From Streptomyces sp. NRRL S-118 (GTDB lineage Bacteria; Actinomycetota; Actinomycetes; Streptomycetales; Streptomycetaceae), in contig NZ_KL591005.1 in assembly GCF_000716335.1 (NCBI RefSeq), forward strand, positions 5,983 through 30,660: a DNA stretch of 24,678 nucleotides. The letters are read 5' to 3'. How positions within the stretch are numbered: the stretch's first letter is position 1; every line of letters starts with the position of its first letter. The position numbers and the translations under genes were made by a program. The notes beneath the pieces are model-generated. The model was not told the DNA's origin. It saw only the letters and a program-made list of their open reading frames with translations, and did no database searches. Below, piece after piece: positions 1 to 7,375 of this stretch.

Positions 1-202
1 CCTTTGCCTTTCGGCGCTCCACCACTTTAGACGATTTCCTCTGCGACTCATAATCGGGCCGCTGGATTGAATTCCGGCATGCCGGAAGTCGAAACCCTTG
101 AGGGAGATCGATCTTGTGTGGTGGTTGGCTGCTTCCGGGGCGCTCGAACGGCGTGCCCGGCTCCTGCAGCTCGGTAGACGTTAGGCGCTTCCGCCTCTCG
201 CG
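1..202. other. Gene-free left edge
   Basis: I see no credible coding frame here. The stretch is richer in A+T than the rest of the window, as expected of promoter or leader DNA. It holds a perfect 16-bp palindrome at 72-87 and a small hairpin (AGGCG-CTTC-CGCCT, 183-196) just past the end of the minus-strand glycosylase gene. A TAAAGT box on the minus strand near 25-30 could be a -10 element for a gene beyond the left edge. I found no rRNA or tRNA sequence. Confidence 0.5.
72..87. repeat. Perfect 16-bp palindrome
   Basis: TTCCGGCATGCCGGAA equals its own reverse complement over all 16 bases. It lies in the A+T-richer edge, outside any gene. It could be an operator for a dimeric regulator acting on a gene to the left, or the stem of a transcript hairpin. 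The symmetry is seen; the function is unknown. Confidence 0.6.
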
Positions 203-844
203 TCAAGTCCTCCTCCGGCGTGGCACATGGGCGCGGTACGGGCTCACCGTGGGGTCGCCGTCGATCCAGAAGCGCCAGGGGTGTGTGGCGCCGTCGCCGC
301 TGACGCCCGTGCGGGGACCCGTGCGGACCTGGTCGGTGGGGGCGGGGGTCCCGGTGAGCACGGCGAGCGGGGACTCGGGGCCGGCGCAGGCGTCGGTGCC
401 GTCGAGGGTGCGGTCCACGTCCAGGGCGGTGGCGAGCCGGGCCGGCCCTTTGGCAAGTTCCCGATCATGACGGGCCGAGAGCCGGCGTTTGCGGGCGAGC
501 TCGTGCCCCACCCGGATCTCGCCCGCACGCAGCAGGACACCGCTGGCGTGGCCCTCGGGTCCGCACACCAGGTTCAAGCAGTGCCACATGCCGTACGTGA
601 AGTAGACGTACGCGTGACCGGGCGGTCCGAACATGACCGCGTTGCGGGCGGTGCGGCCGCGGAAGGCGTGGGAGCCGGGGTCGGCCTCCCCCGCGTACGC
701 CTCGACCTCGGTCAGGCGCAGTTCGATGGGGCCGTCGTCCGTCAGGCGTACGAGTGTGCGGCCGAGCAGGTCCGGGGCGACCTCCAGTACGGGGCGCTCG
801 AAGAAGTTTCGCGGCAGCGGCGTACGGTCGGGGCTCTCGATCAT
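203..844 (-). CDS. 3-methyladenine DNA glycosylase (AAG/MPG family)
   Basis: Predicted monofunctional base-excision glycosylase that removes alkylated purines such as 3-methyladenine from DNA. The 213-aa product has the usual family length. The family core is present: TEVEAY (45-50) with the likely catalytic Glu48, a SHAFRG segment (58-63), then [14 protein letters not shown] (79-92), whose Tyr84 matches the intercalating tyrosine of human AAG, followed by GVLLRA (102-107). The start chosen is ATG at 844. No Shine-Dalgarno precedes it; a TACGCT box sits 8 nt upstream, so a leaderless or nearly leaderless mRNA is possible. It diverges from the Spo0M gene. The family call is secure; substrate preference is by homology. 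Confidence 0.93.
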   Translation of the reverse strand: MIESPDRTPLPRNFFERPVLEVAPDLLGRTLVRLTDDGPIELRLTEVEAYAGEADPGSHAFRGRTARNAVMFGPPGHAYVYFTYGMWHCLNLVCGPEGHASGVLLRAGEIRVGHELARKRRLSARHDRELAKGPARLATALDVDRTLDGTDACAGPESPLAVLTGTPAPTDQVRTGPRTGVSGDGATHPWRFWIDGDPTVSPYRAHVPRRRRT

Positions 845-862
845 GTCGTACGAGCGTAATGG

Positions 863-890
863 GGAACCGGCTACGGTCGTCGCGCGTATC
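863..890 (+). promoter_or_regulatory. ECF-sigma-like promoter of the Spo0M gene
   Basis: GGAACC (863-868), a 16-bp spacer and CGTATC (885-890) fit the general ECF sigma pattern, for example the TGAAAC-N16-CGTA type used by Bacillus sigma-W. Transcription would begin near 897, about 11 nt before the AAGGAG site at 908-913 and 22 nt before the ATG at 919, which is a sensible leader. The same pattern with the same spacer recurs at 15393-15420. The motif is seen; the sigma factor is unknown. Confidence 0.42.
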
Positions 891-918
891 TAGGGGTCAG
901 GATCCAGAAGGAGTGAAC

Positions 919-1701
919 ATGGGGTTCAAGAAGCTGCTCGCCAGCCTTGGCGCGGGCGGGGCGTCCGTCGAGACGGTGCTCACCGAGGCCAACGTCGTAC
1001 CGGGCGGGGTCGTCCAGGGTGAGGTGCGGATCCAGGGCGGCACCGTGGACCAGCGGATCGAGGGGCTGTCGGTCGGTCTGCAGGCGCGGGTCGAGGTCGA
1101 GAGCGGCGATCATGAGGTCAGGCAGGACATCGAATTCACCAAGGTCCGGTTGGGCGGTGCCTTCGAGGCGAAGGCCGGGGCGGTGCACGTGGTGCCGTTC
1201 GGCCTCGAGATCCCGTGGGAGACGCCGGTCACGATGATCGCCGGGCAGCACCTGCACGGGATGGACATCGGTGTGACGACCGAGCTGGAGATCGCGCGGG
1301 CGGTGGACTCCGGTGACCTGGACCCGATCAACGTGCACCCGCTCCCGGCGCAGCAGGCGATCCTCGACGCCTTCATCCAGCTGGGCTTCCGGTTCAAGAG
1401 CGCGGACATGGAGCGCGGTCACATCCGCGGGACGCGGCAGCGGCTGCCGTTCTACCAGGAGATCGAGTTCCTCCCGCCGCAGCACTACCGGGGCCTGAAC
1501 CAGGTCGAGCTGTCCTTCGTGGCGGACGAGCGGGAGATGGACGTCGTCCTGGAGATGGACAAGAAGCCGGGGTTGTTCAGCGAGGGCAGCGACTCGTACC
1601 GCGCCTTCACGGTGGGGCTCCACGACTTCGGGAACACCGACTGGGCGGCGTACCTCAACCAGTGGCTCGCCGACGTCGGTGGTCGGCGCAACTGGCTCTA
1701 A
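919..1701 (+). CDS. spo0M: Spo0M-family sporulation-control protein
   Basis: A 260-aa arrestin-fold protein of the Spo0M family, named for a Bacillus regulator of sporulation. In Streptomyces its biochemical role is undefined. The N-terminus MGFKKLLASLGAGGASVET, the VxPGGxVxGEVxIxGG strand pattern (about residues 27-40) and the GHDxEV-like and VPFxLxIPWETP segments are typical of the family. The ATG at 919 is chosen because AAGGAG lies 6 nt upstream and homology begins at this methionine; an open frame continues further upstream but runs through the divergent promoter region. The PEBP gene follows after 45 bp on the same strand, so they probably share a transcript. An ECF-type promoter candidate sits at a fitting distance. 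Confidence 0.92.
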   Translation: MGFKKLLASLGAGGASVETVLTEANVVPGGVVQGEVRIQGGTVDQRIEGLSVGLQARVEVESGDHEVRQDIEFTKVRLGGAFEAKAGAVHVVPFGLEIPWETPVTMIAGQHLHGMDIGVTTELEIARAVDSGDLDPINVHPLPAQQAILDAFIQLGFRFKSADMERGHIRGTRQRLPFYQEIEFLPPQHYRGLNQVELSFVADEREMDVVLEMDKKPGLFSEGSDSYRAFTVGLHDFGNTDWAAYLNQWLADVGGRRNWL

Positions 1702-1746
1702 GGTCGGTCGGGAAGCCGGAACAACAGCGATACGGAGGTTCATAGC

Positions 1747-2286
1747 GTGGCCGAGGAGAAGAGGGCGCCGCTTCCTCACGACTTCCATCCGCAGGTGCCG
1801 TCGTTCACCGTGGTGAGCGACGACGTCGCGCCGGGGGCCGTGCTGGCTGACGCGCAGGTCTACGCCGAGGGGAACACCTCCCCGCATCTGCGGTGGGAGG
1901 GCTTTCCGGAGGGGACGAAGAGCTTCGCCGTGACGTGCTTCGACCCCGACGCTCCGACCGGGAGCGGCTTCTGGCACTGGGTGCTGTTCGACATCCCGGC
2001 GTCGGTCACCGAACTGCCGGCGGGTGCGGGCGGCGGGAAGTTCGAGGGGCTGCCCGAAGGGGCGGTGCACGTCCGCAACGACTACGGGACGCGGGACTTC
2101 GGTGGTGCGGCGCCGCCGGCCGGCGATCCGGCGCACCGGTACGTGTTCACCGTGTACGCCGTGGACCAGGAGAAGCTGGGCCCGGACGCGGACGCGTCGC
2201 CCGCTGCGGTGGGGTTCAACCTGCGGTTCCACACGCTGGCGCGTGCGCAGTTGATCGGTGAGTACGCGGCTCCTGCCGAGTCCTGA
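1747..2286 (+). CDS. YbhB/YbcL-type PEBP (Raf-kinase-inhibitor-like) protein
   Basis: A 179-aa cytosolic protein of the phosphatidylethanolamine-binding fold. Bacterial members bind anionic small molecules, and their physiological role is mostly unknown. The two ligand-pocket motifs are clear: FDPDAP (65-70) and GFWHW (74-78), followed by NDYGxxxFGG (111-120) and the HRYxFTVYA strand (130-138). The start is GTG at 1747 with GGAGG about 8 nt upstream. It lies 45 bp behind the Spo0M gene and is followed within 20 bp by a strong terminator, so the two genes probably form one unit. Nothing looks broken. Confidence 0.93.
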   Translation: MAEEKRAPLPHDFHPQVPSFTVVSDDVAPGAVLADAQVYAEGNTSPHLRWEGFPEGTKSFAVTCFDPDAPTGSGFWHWVLFDIPASVTELPAGAGGGKFEGLPEGAVHVRNDYGTRDFGGAAPPAGDPAHRYVFTVYAVDQEKLGPDADASPAAVGFNLRFHTLARAQLIGEYAAPAES

Positions 2287-2302
2287 CGTTCGTCTGTTGT
2301 TT

Positions 2303-2350
2303 GCCCGCTTCTGGTCTTGGAGAGATCAGAAGCGGGCATCTTTTGTTTCG
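2303..2350 (+). terminator. Strong intrinsic terminator after the PEBP gene
   Basis: A 15-bp stem (2303-2317 with 2323-2337; one G:T pair) closes a 5-nt loop and is followed by a T-rich run beginning at 2339. It ends the spo0M-PEBP unit and separates it from the HNH gene. Confidence 0.88.
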
Positions 2351-2467
2351 GGGAGCCCGGGGACGGCCCCCGGGTGAAGAGATATTGCGTTGTCCTACCC
2401 GGCGTGCCCGGCCAGAGTTGATCCCAGCCCGCCAGGGGGGTGGGCCGGCACACGGGAGGTGGGCACA

Positions 2468-2977
2468 ATGCGGGACACGCTGGTACTCAACGCGAGCTTC
2501 GAGCCGCTGTCGACGGTGACGCTCAACCGTGCGGTGGTGCTGGTTCTGCAGGACAAGGCCGTCGTCGAACAGTCCCATCCCGGGCTCCGCGTGCGGGCGG
2601 CCGCCGTGGAACTGCCGGTGCCGCGGGTGATCAGGCTCTGCAGGTACGTCCGGGTGCCTTTCCGAAGACAGGCGCCGTGGTCGCGGCGGGGTGTGCTGGT
2701 GCGGGACCGGCACCGGTGCGCGTACTGCGGGAAGCGTGCGACGACGGTGGACCACGTGGTGCCGCGGGCGCAGGGTGGTGGCGACAACTGGCTGAACACG
2801 GTGGCGTCGTGCGCGGAGGACAACCACCGCAAGGCGGACCGTACGCCGGAGCAGGCGGGGATGCCGCTGCTCCACCAGCCGTTCGTACCGTCTCCGGCGG
2901 ACGCGATGCTGCTCGCGCTGGGTGTGCGGGACCGTGCGGAGCTGCCTGAGTGGCTGGGGCAGTCGGTGGCGGCGTAG
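2468..2977 (+). CDS. HNH endonuclease family protein
   Basis: A 169-aa protein with a C-terminal HNH nuclease fold. The N-terminal half (1-75: MRDTLVLNASFEPL and an LCRYVRVP segment) is the conserved extension of the actinobacterial HNH group. The nuclease core shows CAYCG (84-88), DHVVPRxxGG (95-104), NWLNTVASC (107-115) and NHRKADRTP (119-127), giving His96, Asn110 and His120 as the H-N-H residues. The first zinc pair is Cys84/Cys87. In the second pair Cys115 is present but its usual partner is Asp118, so the structural zinc site is altered. The ATG at 2468 is chosen over the upstream open frame because GGAGGTG lies 7-8 nt ahead and homology starts there. The cellular substrate is unknown; no phage or restriction genes are nearby. 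Confidence 0.88.
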   Translation: MRDTLVLNASFEPLSTVTLNRAVVLVLQDKAVVEQSHPGLRVRAAAVELPVPRVIRLCRYVRVPFRRQAPWSRRGVLVRDRHRCAYCGKRATTVDHVVPRAQGGGDNWLNTVASCAEDNHRKADRTPEQAGMPLLHQPFVPSPADAMLLALGVRDRAELPEWLGQSVAA

Positions 2978-3002
2978 GCGTGTCCGCCCGTGTGCGAAAG
3001 GA

Positions 3003-3025
3003 GCCCGTCTCGGATCGAGGCGGGC
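3003..3025. terminator. Terminator between convergent HNH and TauE genes
   Basis: A 10-bp stem (3003-3012 with 3016-3025, one G:T pair) with a GAT loop lies in the 60-bp gap between two convergent genes. It could stop transcription from both sides; the T-tract is short. Confidence 0.65.
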
Positions 3026-3037
3026 TTCGTCGTGCGG

Positions 3038-3811
3038 TCAGCTCCGGGTGACGAGCTGGACGATCGCGAGGATGCCGACGGTGATGATGACCGCGCGCAG
3101 CACGGCCGGCGGGAGGCGGCGGCCGACCGTGGCCCCGATCTGGCCTCCGATGGTGGAGCCGACGGCGATGAGCAGGACGGCGGTCCAGTCGAAGTGGGCG
3201 ACGAAGAGGAAGAACAGCGCGGCGACGGTGTTGACCACGGCCGCGAGGACGTTCTTGGCGGCGTTGAGGCGCTGCAGGGTGTCGTCGAGCAGCATGCCCA
3301 TGAGGGAGACGTAGATGATCCCCTGGGCTGCGGTGAAGTAGCCGCCGTAGACGCTGGCGAGGAGGAGGGCGGTGAAGAGGAGGGGGCCGCCCGCCGGGTC
3401 GCCGCCGTCGGCGCCCCGGCGTTCGCGGCGGCGCTGGACGGCCCGTGAGATGCGGGGTTGCAGGATGACGAGGACGAGGGCGAGGCCGACGAGGACGGGG
3501 ACGATCGTCTCGAAGGCGGTGGGGGGCAGGACGAGGAGCAGGGTGGCGCCGCTGACGCCGCCGATGGCCGCGGCGATGCCGAGGCGCAGGATGCGGCGGC
3601 GCTGGCCGGTGAGTTCGGCCCGGTAGCCGATGGCTCCGCTGATGGAGCCGGGGATGAGGCCGAGGGCGTTGGAGACGGTGGCGGTGACGGGCGGCAGGCC
3701 GGTGGCGAGCAGCACCGGGAAGGTGATGAGCGTGCCGGAGCCGACGATGGTGTTGATCGTGCCCGCGCCGATGCCGGCGGCGAAGACGGCGAGCATTTCC
3801 CAGATGGTCAC
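3038..3811 (-). CDS. TauE/SafE family membrane permease
   Basis: A predicted inner-membrane permease of the TauE/SafE (DUF81) family, whose members export sulfite, sulfoacetate or related organosulfur anions; the substrate here is unknown. The protein is hydrophobic throughout, about 257 aa, with the two-fold family pattern: an N-terminal GIGAGTINTIVGSGTLITFP block near residues 12-31 and the repeat GGYFTAAQGIIYVSLMG in the second half. A charged cytoplasmic loop (RRRERRGADGGDPAG) separates the halves. I chose GTG at 3811 because GAGGG lies 7 nt upstream; an in-frame ATG at 3835 has a poorer site. It lies 68 bp after the SPFH gene on the same strand and may be read through from it. Confidence 0.88.
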   Translation of the reverse strand: MTIWEMLAVFAAGIGAGTINTIVGSGTLITFPVLLATGLPPVTATVSNALGLIPGSISGAIGYRAELTGQRRRILRLGIAAAIGGVSGATLLLVLPPTAFETIVPVLVGLALVLVILQPRISRAVQRRRERRGADGGDPAGGPLLFTALLLASVYGGYFTAAQGIIYVSLMGMLLDDTLQRLNAAKNVLAAVVNTVAALFFLFVAHFDWTAVLLIAVGSTIGGQIGATVGRRLPPAVLRAVIITVGILAIVQLVTRS

Positions 3812-3879
3812 GCGGTGCCCTCGCTCCTCGCGCATGATCGGTGCTTGATGCACAGATCATGCACGACGGAGGGGGTGCG

Positions 3880-4830
3880 TCAGTCGACCGGGGGCTCTTC
3901 GCGGCGCTGTTGCGGCGGCTGCTTGGCGGCGCCACCGGTGTTGAAGCCGGGGGTGCCGTTGCCGATGTTGCCGAAGGCGCCGGAGAGGCCCTTGAGGGCG
4001 TCGCCGATCTCGCTGGGGACGATCCAGAGCTTGTTGGCGTCGCCTTCGGCGATCTTCGGAAGCATCTGGAGGTACTGGTAGGAGAGCAGCTTCTGGTCGG
4101 GGTCGCCGGCGTGGATGGCCTCGAAGACGGTGCGGACCGCCTGGGCTTCGCCCTCGGCGCGCAGGGCGGCGGCCTTGGCCTCACCTTCGGCGCGGAGGAT
4201 GGCGGACTGCTTCTCGCCCTCGGCGGTCAGGATCTGCGATTGGCGGATGCCTTCGGCGGTGAGGATGGCGGCGCGCTTGTCGCGGTCGGCGCGCATCTGC
4301 TTCTCCATCGAGTCCTGGATGGAGGTCGGGGGCTCGATCGCCTTGAGTTCGACGCGGTTGACGCGGATGCCCCACTTGCCGGTGGCCTCGTCGAGGACGC
4401 CGCGCAGGGCGGCGTTGATCTCCTCGCGGGAGGTGAGGGTGCGCTCCAGGTCCATGCCGCCGATGATGTTGCGGAGGGTGGTGACGGTGAGCTGCTCGAT
4501 CGCCTGGATGTAGCTGGCGACTTCGTAGGTGGCGGCGCGGGCGTCGGTCACCTGGTAGTAGATGACAGTGTCGATGTTGACGACCAGGTTGTCCTGGGTG
4601 ATCACCGGCTGGGGCGGGAACGGTACGACCTGTTCCCGCAGGTCGATCCGGTTGCGGATCGAGTCGATGAACGGAACGACGATGTTGAGGCCCGCGTTGA
4701 GGGTGCGGGTGTAGCGGCCGAAGCGCTCGACGATGGCGGCGCTTGCCTGCGGGATGACCTGGATCGTCTTGATCAGGGCGATGAAGACGAGCACCACCAG
4801 GATGACCAGGACGATGATGACTGATGGCAT
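3880..4830 (-). CDS. SPFH/band-7 (stomatin-like) membrane protein
   Basis: A 316-aa membrane-anchored SPFH protein related to stomatin, slipin and QmcA. Such proteins form oligomeric assemblies at membrane microdomains and often work with NfeD proteins. An N-terminal membrane segment (about 3-20) is followed by the band-7 domain (IVERFGRYTRTLNAGLNIVVPFID, about 33-56; VIYYQVTDARAATYEV, about 90-105). Then comes an Ala/Glu/Arg-rich coiled coil (about 185-235) with repeated ILTAEG/LRAEGEA units, and a Gly/Pro/Gln-rich tail. The start is ATG 4830 with GGGGAA about 7 nt upstream. The NfeD gene lies 141 bp upstream on the same strand, which is the classical pairing. The family call is firm; a role in membrane quality control is inferred. 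Confidence 0.93.
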   Translation of the reverse strand: MPSVIIVLVILVVLVFIALIKTIQVIPQASAAIVERFGRYTRTLNAGLNIVVPFIDSIRNRIDLREQVVPFPPQPVITQDNLVVNIDTVIYYQVTDARAATYEVASYIQAIEQLTVTTLRNIIGGMDLERTLTSREEINAALRGVLDEATGKWGIRVNRVELKAIEPPTSIQDSMEKQMRADRDKRAAILTAEGIRQSQILTAEGEKQSAILRAEGEAKAAALRAEGEAQAVRTVFEAIHAGDPDQKLLSYQYLQMLPKIAEGDANKLWIVPSEIGDALKGLSGAFGNIGNGTPGFNTGGAAKQPPQQRREEPPVD

Positions 4831-4971
4831 CGATGTTCCCCGTGCCCTTCACTGCCGCGGTTGTATTCGATGATCGAGTTTCCCAGACGGCGGGGTGTCG
4901 CGTGCACCGTTTCCCTGGGCTTGACCGGGTTGCGTCGCACGGCGTCCCCGCGCACCGACTCCGACGTACCG

Positions 4972-5400
4972 TCACATGACCACGGCGGTGGCTCCGTCGA
5001 TCTCCACGACGTCGACCTGCTGCCCCGGCGCGAAGGACTGGTCGGTGTCGAGAGCGCGGGCGGACCAGATCTCCCCGGCGAGCTTGATCCGTCCGCCGTT
5101 GCCGTCGACCCGTTCCACGACGACGGCCTGACGGCCCCTCAGGGCGTCGACGTTCGTGACGTACTGGGGCCGGCCGTCACGATGGCGTGCCGCGATGGGG
5201 CGCACCACCGCGATGAGGGCGACGGAGACGACGGCGAAGACCACGACTTGGGCGACCACGCCCAGCCCGAGGGCCGCGGTGACGGCTCCGGCGATCGCGC
5301 CGACGGACAGCATTCCGAATTCCGGCATCGCGGTCAGGACGAGGGGGATGCCGAGTCCCACCGCGCCGATCAGCCACCAGACCCATGCGTCGATGTCCAC
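4972..5400 (-). CDS. NfeD-like membrane protein
   Basis: A 142-aa NfeD short-type protein. Three or four membrane segments span about residues 6-70 (VWWLIGAVGLGIPLVL, MLSVGAIAGAVTAALGLGVV, VVVFAVVSVALIAVV). The C-terminal OB-fold domain (about 85-142) has GRQAVVVERVDGNGGRIKLAGEIWSARA and a VDVVEIDGATAVV end. OB-type NfeD domains partner SPFH proteins, and the SPFH gene lies directly downstream. The start is GTG at 5400, the first possible start in the frame. It has no Shine-Dalgarno, but TACCAT ends exactly 6 nt before it, so the mRNA may be leaderless. It is an ordinary-length, intact gene. Confidence 0.92.
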   Translation of the reverse strand: MDIDAWVWWLIGAVGLGIPLVLTAMPEFGMLSVGAIAGAVTAALGLGVVAQVVVFAVVSVALIAVVRPIAARHRDGRPQYVTNVDALRGRQAVVVERVDGNGGRIKLAGEIWSARALDTDQSFAPGQQVDVVEIDGATAVVM

Positions 5401-5406
5401 CCGGCC

Positions 5407-5412
5407 ATGGTA
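5407..5412 (-). promoter_or_regulatory. -10 box giving a leaderless NfeD mRNA
   Basis: On the minus strand TACCAT is followed by GGCCGG and then the GTG start. A TANNNT box 6 nt before a start codon with no Shine-Dalgarno is the usual actinobacterial leaderless arrangement. The -35 is weak (TGTCGG at 18 bp). Inferred from spacing only. Confidence 0.45.
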
Positions 5413-5497
5413 GGACCGCGGGTCGGGTCCCCGACAGGGCGCGGAGGGGCGGGCACTGCGGCTTCGGCGCTGCCCGCCGGCGCGGGAGGGCGCGGGG

Positions 5498-6289
5498 TCA
5501 GGAGAGGGGCAGCCCCTGAGCGGTGTAGCGGTCGCCGACGTGCTCGACGACGAGCGGGAGGCCGAAGCAGTGGGAGAGGTTGCGCGACGTCAGCTCCATC
5601 TCCATCGGGCCCGCGGCGAGGACCTTGCCCTGACGGATCATCAGAACGTGGGTGAAGCCCGGCGGGATCTCCTCGACATGGTGGGTGACCATGATCATGG
5701 AGGGGGCGTACGGGTCGCGGGCGAGGCGCCCGAGGCGGCGGACCAGGTCCTCGCGGCCGCCGAGGTCGAGGCCGGCGGCCGGCTCGTCGAGGAGCAGCAG
5801 CTCGGGGTCGGTCATCATCGCGCGGGCGATCAGTGTGCGCTTGCGCTCGCCCTCGGAGAGGGTGCCGAACCTGCGGTCCAGGAACTCGGTCATGCCGAGG
5901 CGGTCGAGGAAGGCGCGGGCCCGGTCCTCGTCGACGGTGTCGTAGTTCTCGTGCCAGGTGGCGGTCATGCCGTACGCGGCGGTGAGCACGGTCTGGAGGA
6001 CCGTCTGGCGCTTGGGCAGCTTGTCGGCCATCGCGATGCCGGCCATGCCGATGCGGGGGCGCAGTTCGAAGACGTCGACCTTGCCGAGCTGGTCGCCCAG
6101 CACGCGGGCGCTGCCGGCGCTCGGGTAGAGGTAGGTGGAGGCGACGTTGAGGAGAGTGGTCTTGCCGGCGCCGTTGGGCCCGAGGATGACCCAGCGCTCG
6201 CCCTCCTTGACCGACCAGGAGACGTCGTCCACCAGAGCGCGTCCGTCGCGGACCACGGATACGTCCACCAGCTCCAGTACATCGCTCAT
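5498..6289 (-). CDS. ABC transporter ATP-binding protein (stand-alone)
   Basis: A 263-aa cytosolic ABC ATPase with Walker A GPNGAGKTT (37-45), signature LSEGERKR (144-151), Walker B LLLLDEP (164-170), the D-loop AGLDLGG and the H-loop MVTHHVEE. The signature has Glu in place of the second Gly (LSEGE), as in several molybdate/iron-type ATPases. No permease or binding-protein gene adjoins, so the partner is encoded elsewhere or the ATPase has a non-transport role. The start is ATG 6289; a GGGGAG lies rather far (11 nt) upstream. A TAGGTT -10 box at 6361-6366 would give a leader of about 65 nt. Domain call certain, substrate unknown. Confidence 0.92.
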   Translation of the reverse strand: MSDVLELVDVSVVRDGRALVDDVSWSVKEGERWVILGPNGAGKTTLLNVASTYLYPSAGSARVLGDQLGKVDVFELRPRIGMAGIAMADKLPKRQTVLQTVLTAAYGMTATWHENYDTVDEDRARAFLDRLGMTEFLDRRFGTLSEGERKRTLIARAMMTDPELLLLDEPAAGLDLGGREDLVRRLGRLARDPYAPSMIMVTHHVEEIPPGFTHVLMIRQGKVLAAGPMEMELTSRNLSHCFGLPLVVEHVGDRYTAQGLPLS

Positions 6290-6360
6290 GAGCGCGTTGT
6301 CTCCCCTATGCGGTCGGATCTCGTCGTGCGGCCGTGCCTGTGGGCGCGGTCTTCAGGGAA

Positions 6361-6380
6361 AACCTACGCCACCGGTGGCG
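6361..6380 (-). promoter_or_regulatory. ABC-gene promoter with 14-bp palindrome
   Basis: On the minus strand TAGGTT (6361-6366) is a good -10 box. Immediately upstream lies the perfect palindrome CGCCACCGGTGGCG (6367-6380), in the -10/-35 spacer, where a bound repressor would block RNA polymerase. A clear -35 is not visible. The gap is divergent, so the site could also act on the gene beginning at 6429. Symmetry and position are seen; regulation is inferred. Confidence 0.4.
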
Positions 6381-6416
6381 CGGGTCGGTCCTTAGGTCCG
6401 GTTCGGCGGCAGTGCC

Positions 6417-6422
6417 TAGGGT
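6417..6422 (+). promoter_or_regulatory. -10 box giving a leaderless mRNA for the 6429 gene
   Basis: TAGGGT is followed by GGGGGC and then ATG at 6429, again a 6-nt gap. The G-run is too close to the ATG to be a normal ribosome site, so leaderless initiation is the simpler reading. Confidence 0.4.
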
Positions 6423-6428
6423 GGGGGC

Positions 6429-7217
6429 ATGCTTTCGGAACCACGTTCAGGACGGTTGGCCGCATGGGGGAACGCCCTGCTGGCCGGGTTGGTGTCGCCG
6501 GATGAGGCCGTGCTCGCGATTGTCGGGGAGGACGCGGTGCACCGGGTGGAGGGGCTGCCGGGCGAGGCGGGGCCGGTCGGGCTGACGCTCGCGCTGGGGC
6601 GGCTGCGTGCGCTCGGGGTGACCGGGTGGCGCGTCGCGCTGCCGGCGCCCGGGCATCCGCTGGGGCTGAGCGGGCCTCCGGAGTTCAACGCGCGGGCGCT
6701 GGAGGCGGAGGAGGCGGTGGTCGGGTACGGGGCCGCCTTCGGGCTCGTGCCGGAGGTGTACGAGGCGGGTCCCGCCGGGGACGTGCACGTGGAGGTCGTG
6801 TGGCACTGCCTGCCGGTGCGGGAGGCGCCGCCGGCGGACGTGCCGTCGCTCGGGGAGGCGGAGCGGGAGCTGGCGGAGGCGCTGCGGGAGGCGACCGTGG
6901 TGCTGACGCGGCTGGACGTGGCGGCGTCGGGGCCGGTGGCGGAGGCGGCGCTGGACGCGTACCGGGCGCGGGCGGAGGCGGGAGGCGAGATGCTGGCGCC
7001 GGGGTATCCGCCGCGGGCCGTGCGGGTGCTGGAGCTGGCGCAGCGGGTGGGGTTCCTGATCTCGCTGGCGTACGGGAACGGGCACGGCGGGGCGGTGAGC
7101 GCGTCGGAGATGGCGGCGCGCACGGAGGCGCTGCGGCCGGTGGAGCGGGTGGCGCGGCGGGCGCAGGTGGCGGCGTTCAACGCCTGGGTGGAGGAACGGG
7201 AGCGCGAGCGGGGGTGA
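6429..7217 (+). CDS. Conserved protein of unknown function
   Basis: A 262-aa protein that I do not recognise as a named family, but it is a real gene: strong G/C third-position bias, a clean open frame, and no comparable overlap. It is cytosolic (no signal peptide or membrane segment), rich in Ala, Gly, Val and Glu, with a helical Ala/Glu/Arg-rich C-terminal half. Local features are GVTGWRVALPAPGHPLGLSG (about 58-77), FNARALEAEEAVVGYGAAFGLVP and AFNAWVEERERERG at the end. It diverges from the ABC ATPase and converges on chpE. The start is ATG 6429. No catalytic motif stands out. Confidence 0.82.
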   Translation: MLSEPRSGRLAAWGNALLAGLVSPDEAVLAIVGEDAVHRVEGLPGEAGPVGLTLALGRLRALGVTGWRVALPAPGHPLGLSGPPEFNARALEAEEAVVGYGAAFGLVPEVYEAGPAGDVHVEVVWHCLPVREAPPADVPSLGEAERELAEALREATVVLTRLDVAASGPVAEAALDAYRARAEAGGEMLAPGYPPRAVRVLELAQRVGFLISLAYGNGHGGAVSASEMAARTEALRPVERVARRAQVAAFNAWVEERERERG

Positions 7218-7333
7218 CGCGGGGGGTTCGCCCTCCGCTTTCCGCTGTGCGGGTTCGCCGCCCGCGCGGTTCGGCGGGCGCGGAGGCGGGCCGGCAGACC
7301 GGGACGCGGGGTGCGGGCCGGGCGGGACGACGG

Positions 7334-7368
7334 GTCGGCGGCCCCCGGGTGGGGCGGGGGCCGCCGAC
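7334..7368. terminator. Strong bidirectional terminator, chpE and the 6429 gene
   Basis: A perfect 14-bp stem (7334-7347 with 7355-7368) with a 7-nt loop lies 8 bp beyond the chpE stop codon and downstream of the convergent gene. It is G+C-rich without a T-tract, as many Streptomyces terminators are. Confidence 0.78.
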
Positions 7369-7375
7369 GGGGCCG

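Noticed and set aside
1..113. rRNA operon leader or tRNA at the left edge
   Set aside because: The base composition made me look, but I recognise no rRNA, tRNA or antiterminator sequence.
871..2232. A 453-codon minus-strand frame across the Spo0M and PEBP genes
   Set aside because: Shadow of two well-supported plus-strand genes; the product is Arg/His/Leu-rich low complexity.
2468..2977. Restriction or homing endonuclease
   Set aside because: No methyltransferase, intron, intein or phage context; the N-terminal extension fits the conserved actinobacterial HNH group.
5498..6289. A complete ABC transporter locus
   Set aside because: No permease or solute-binding protein gene flanks the ATPase on either side.
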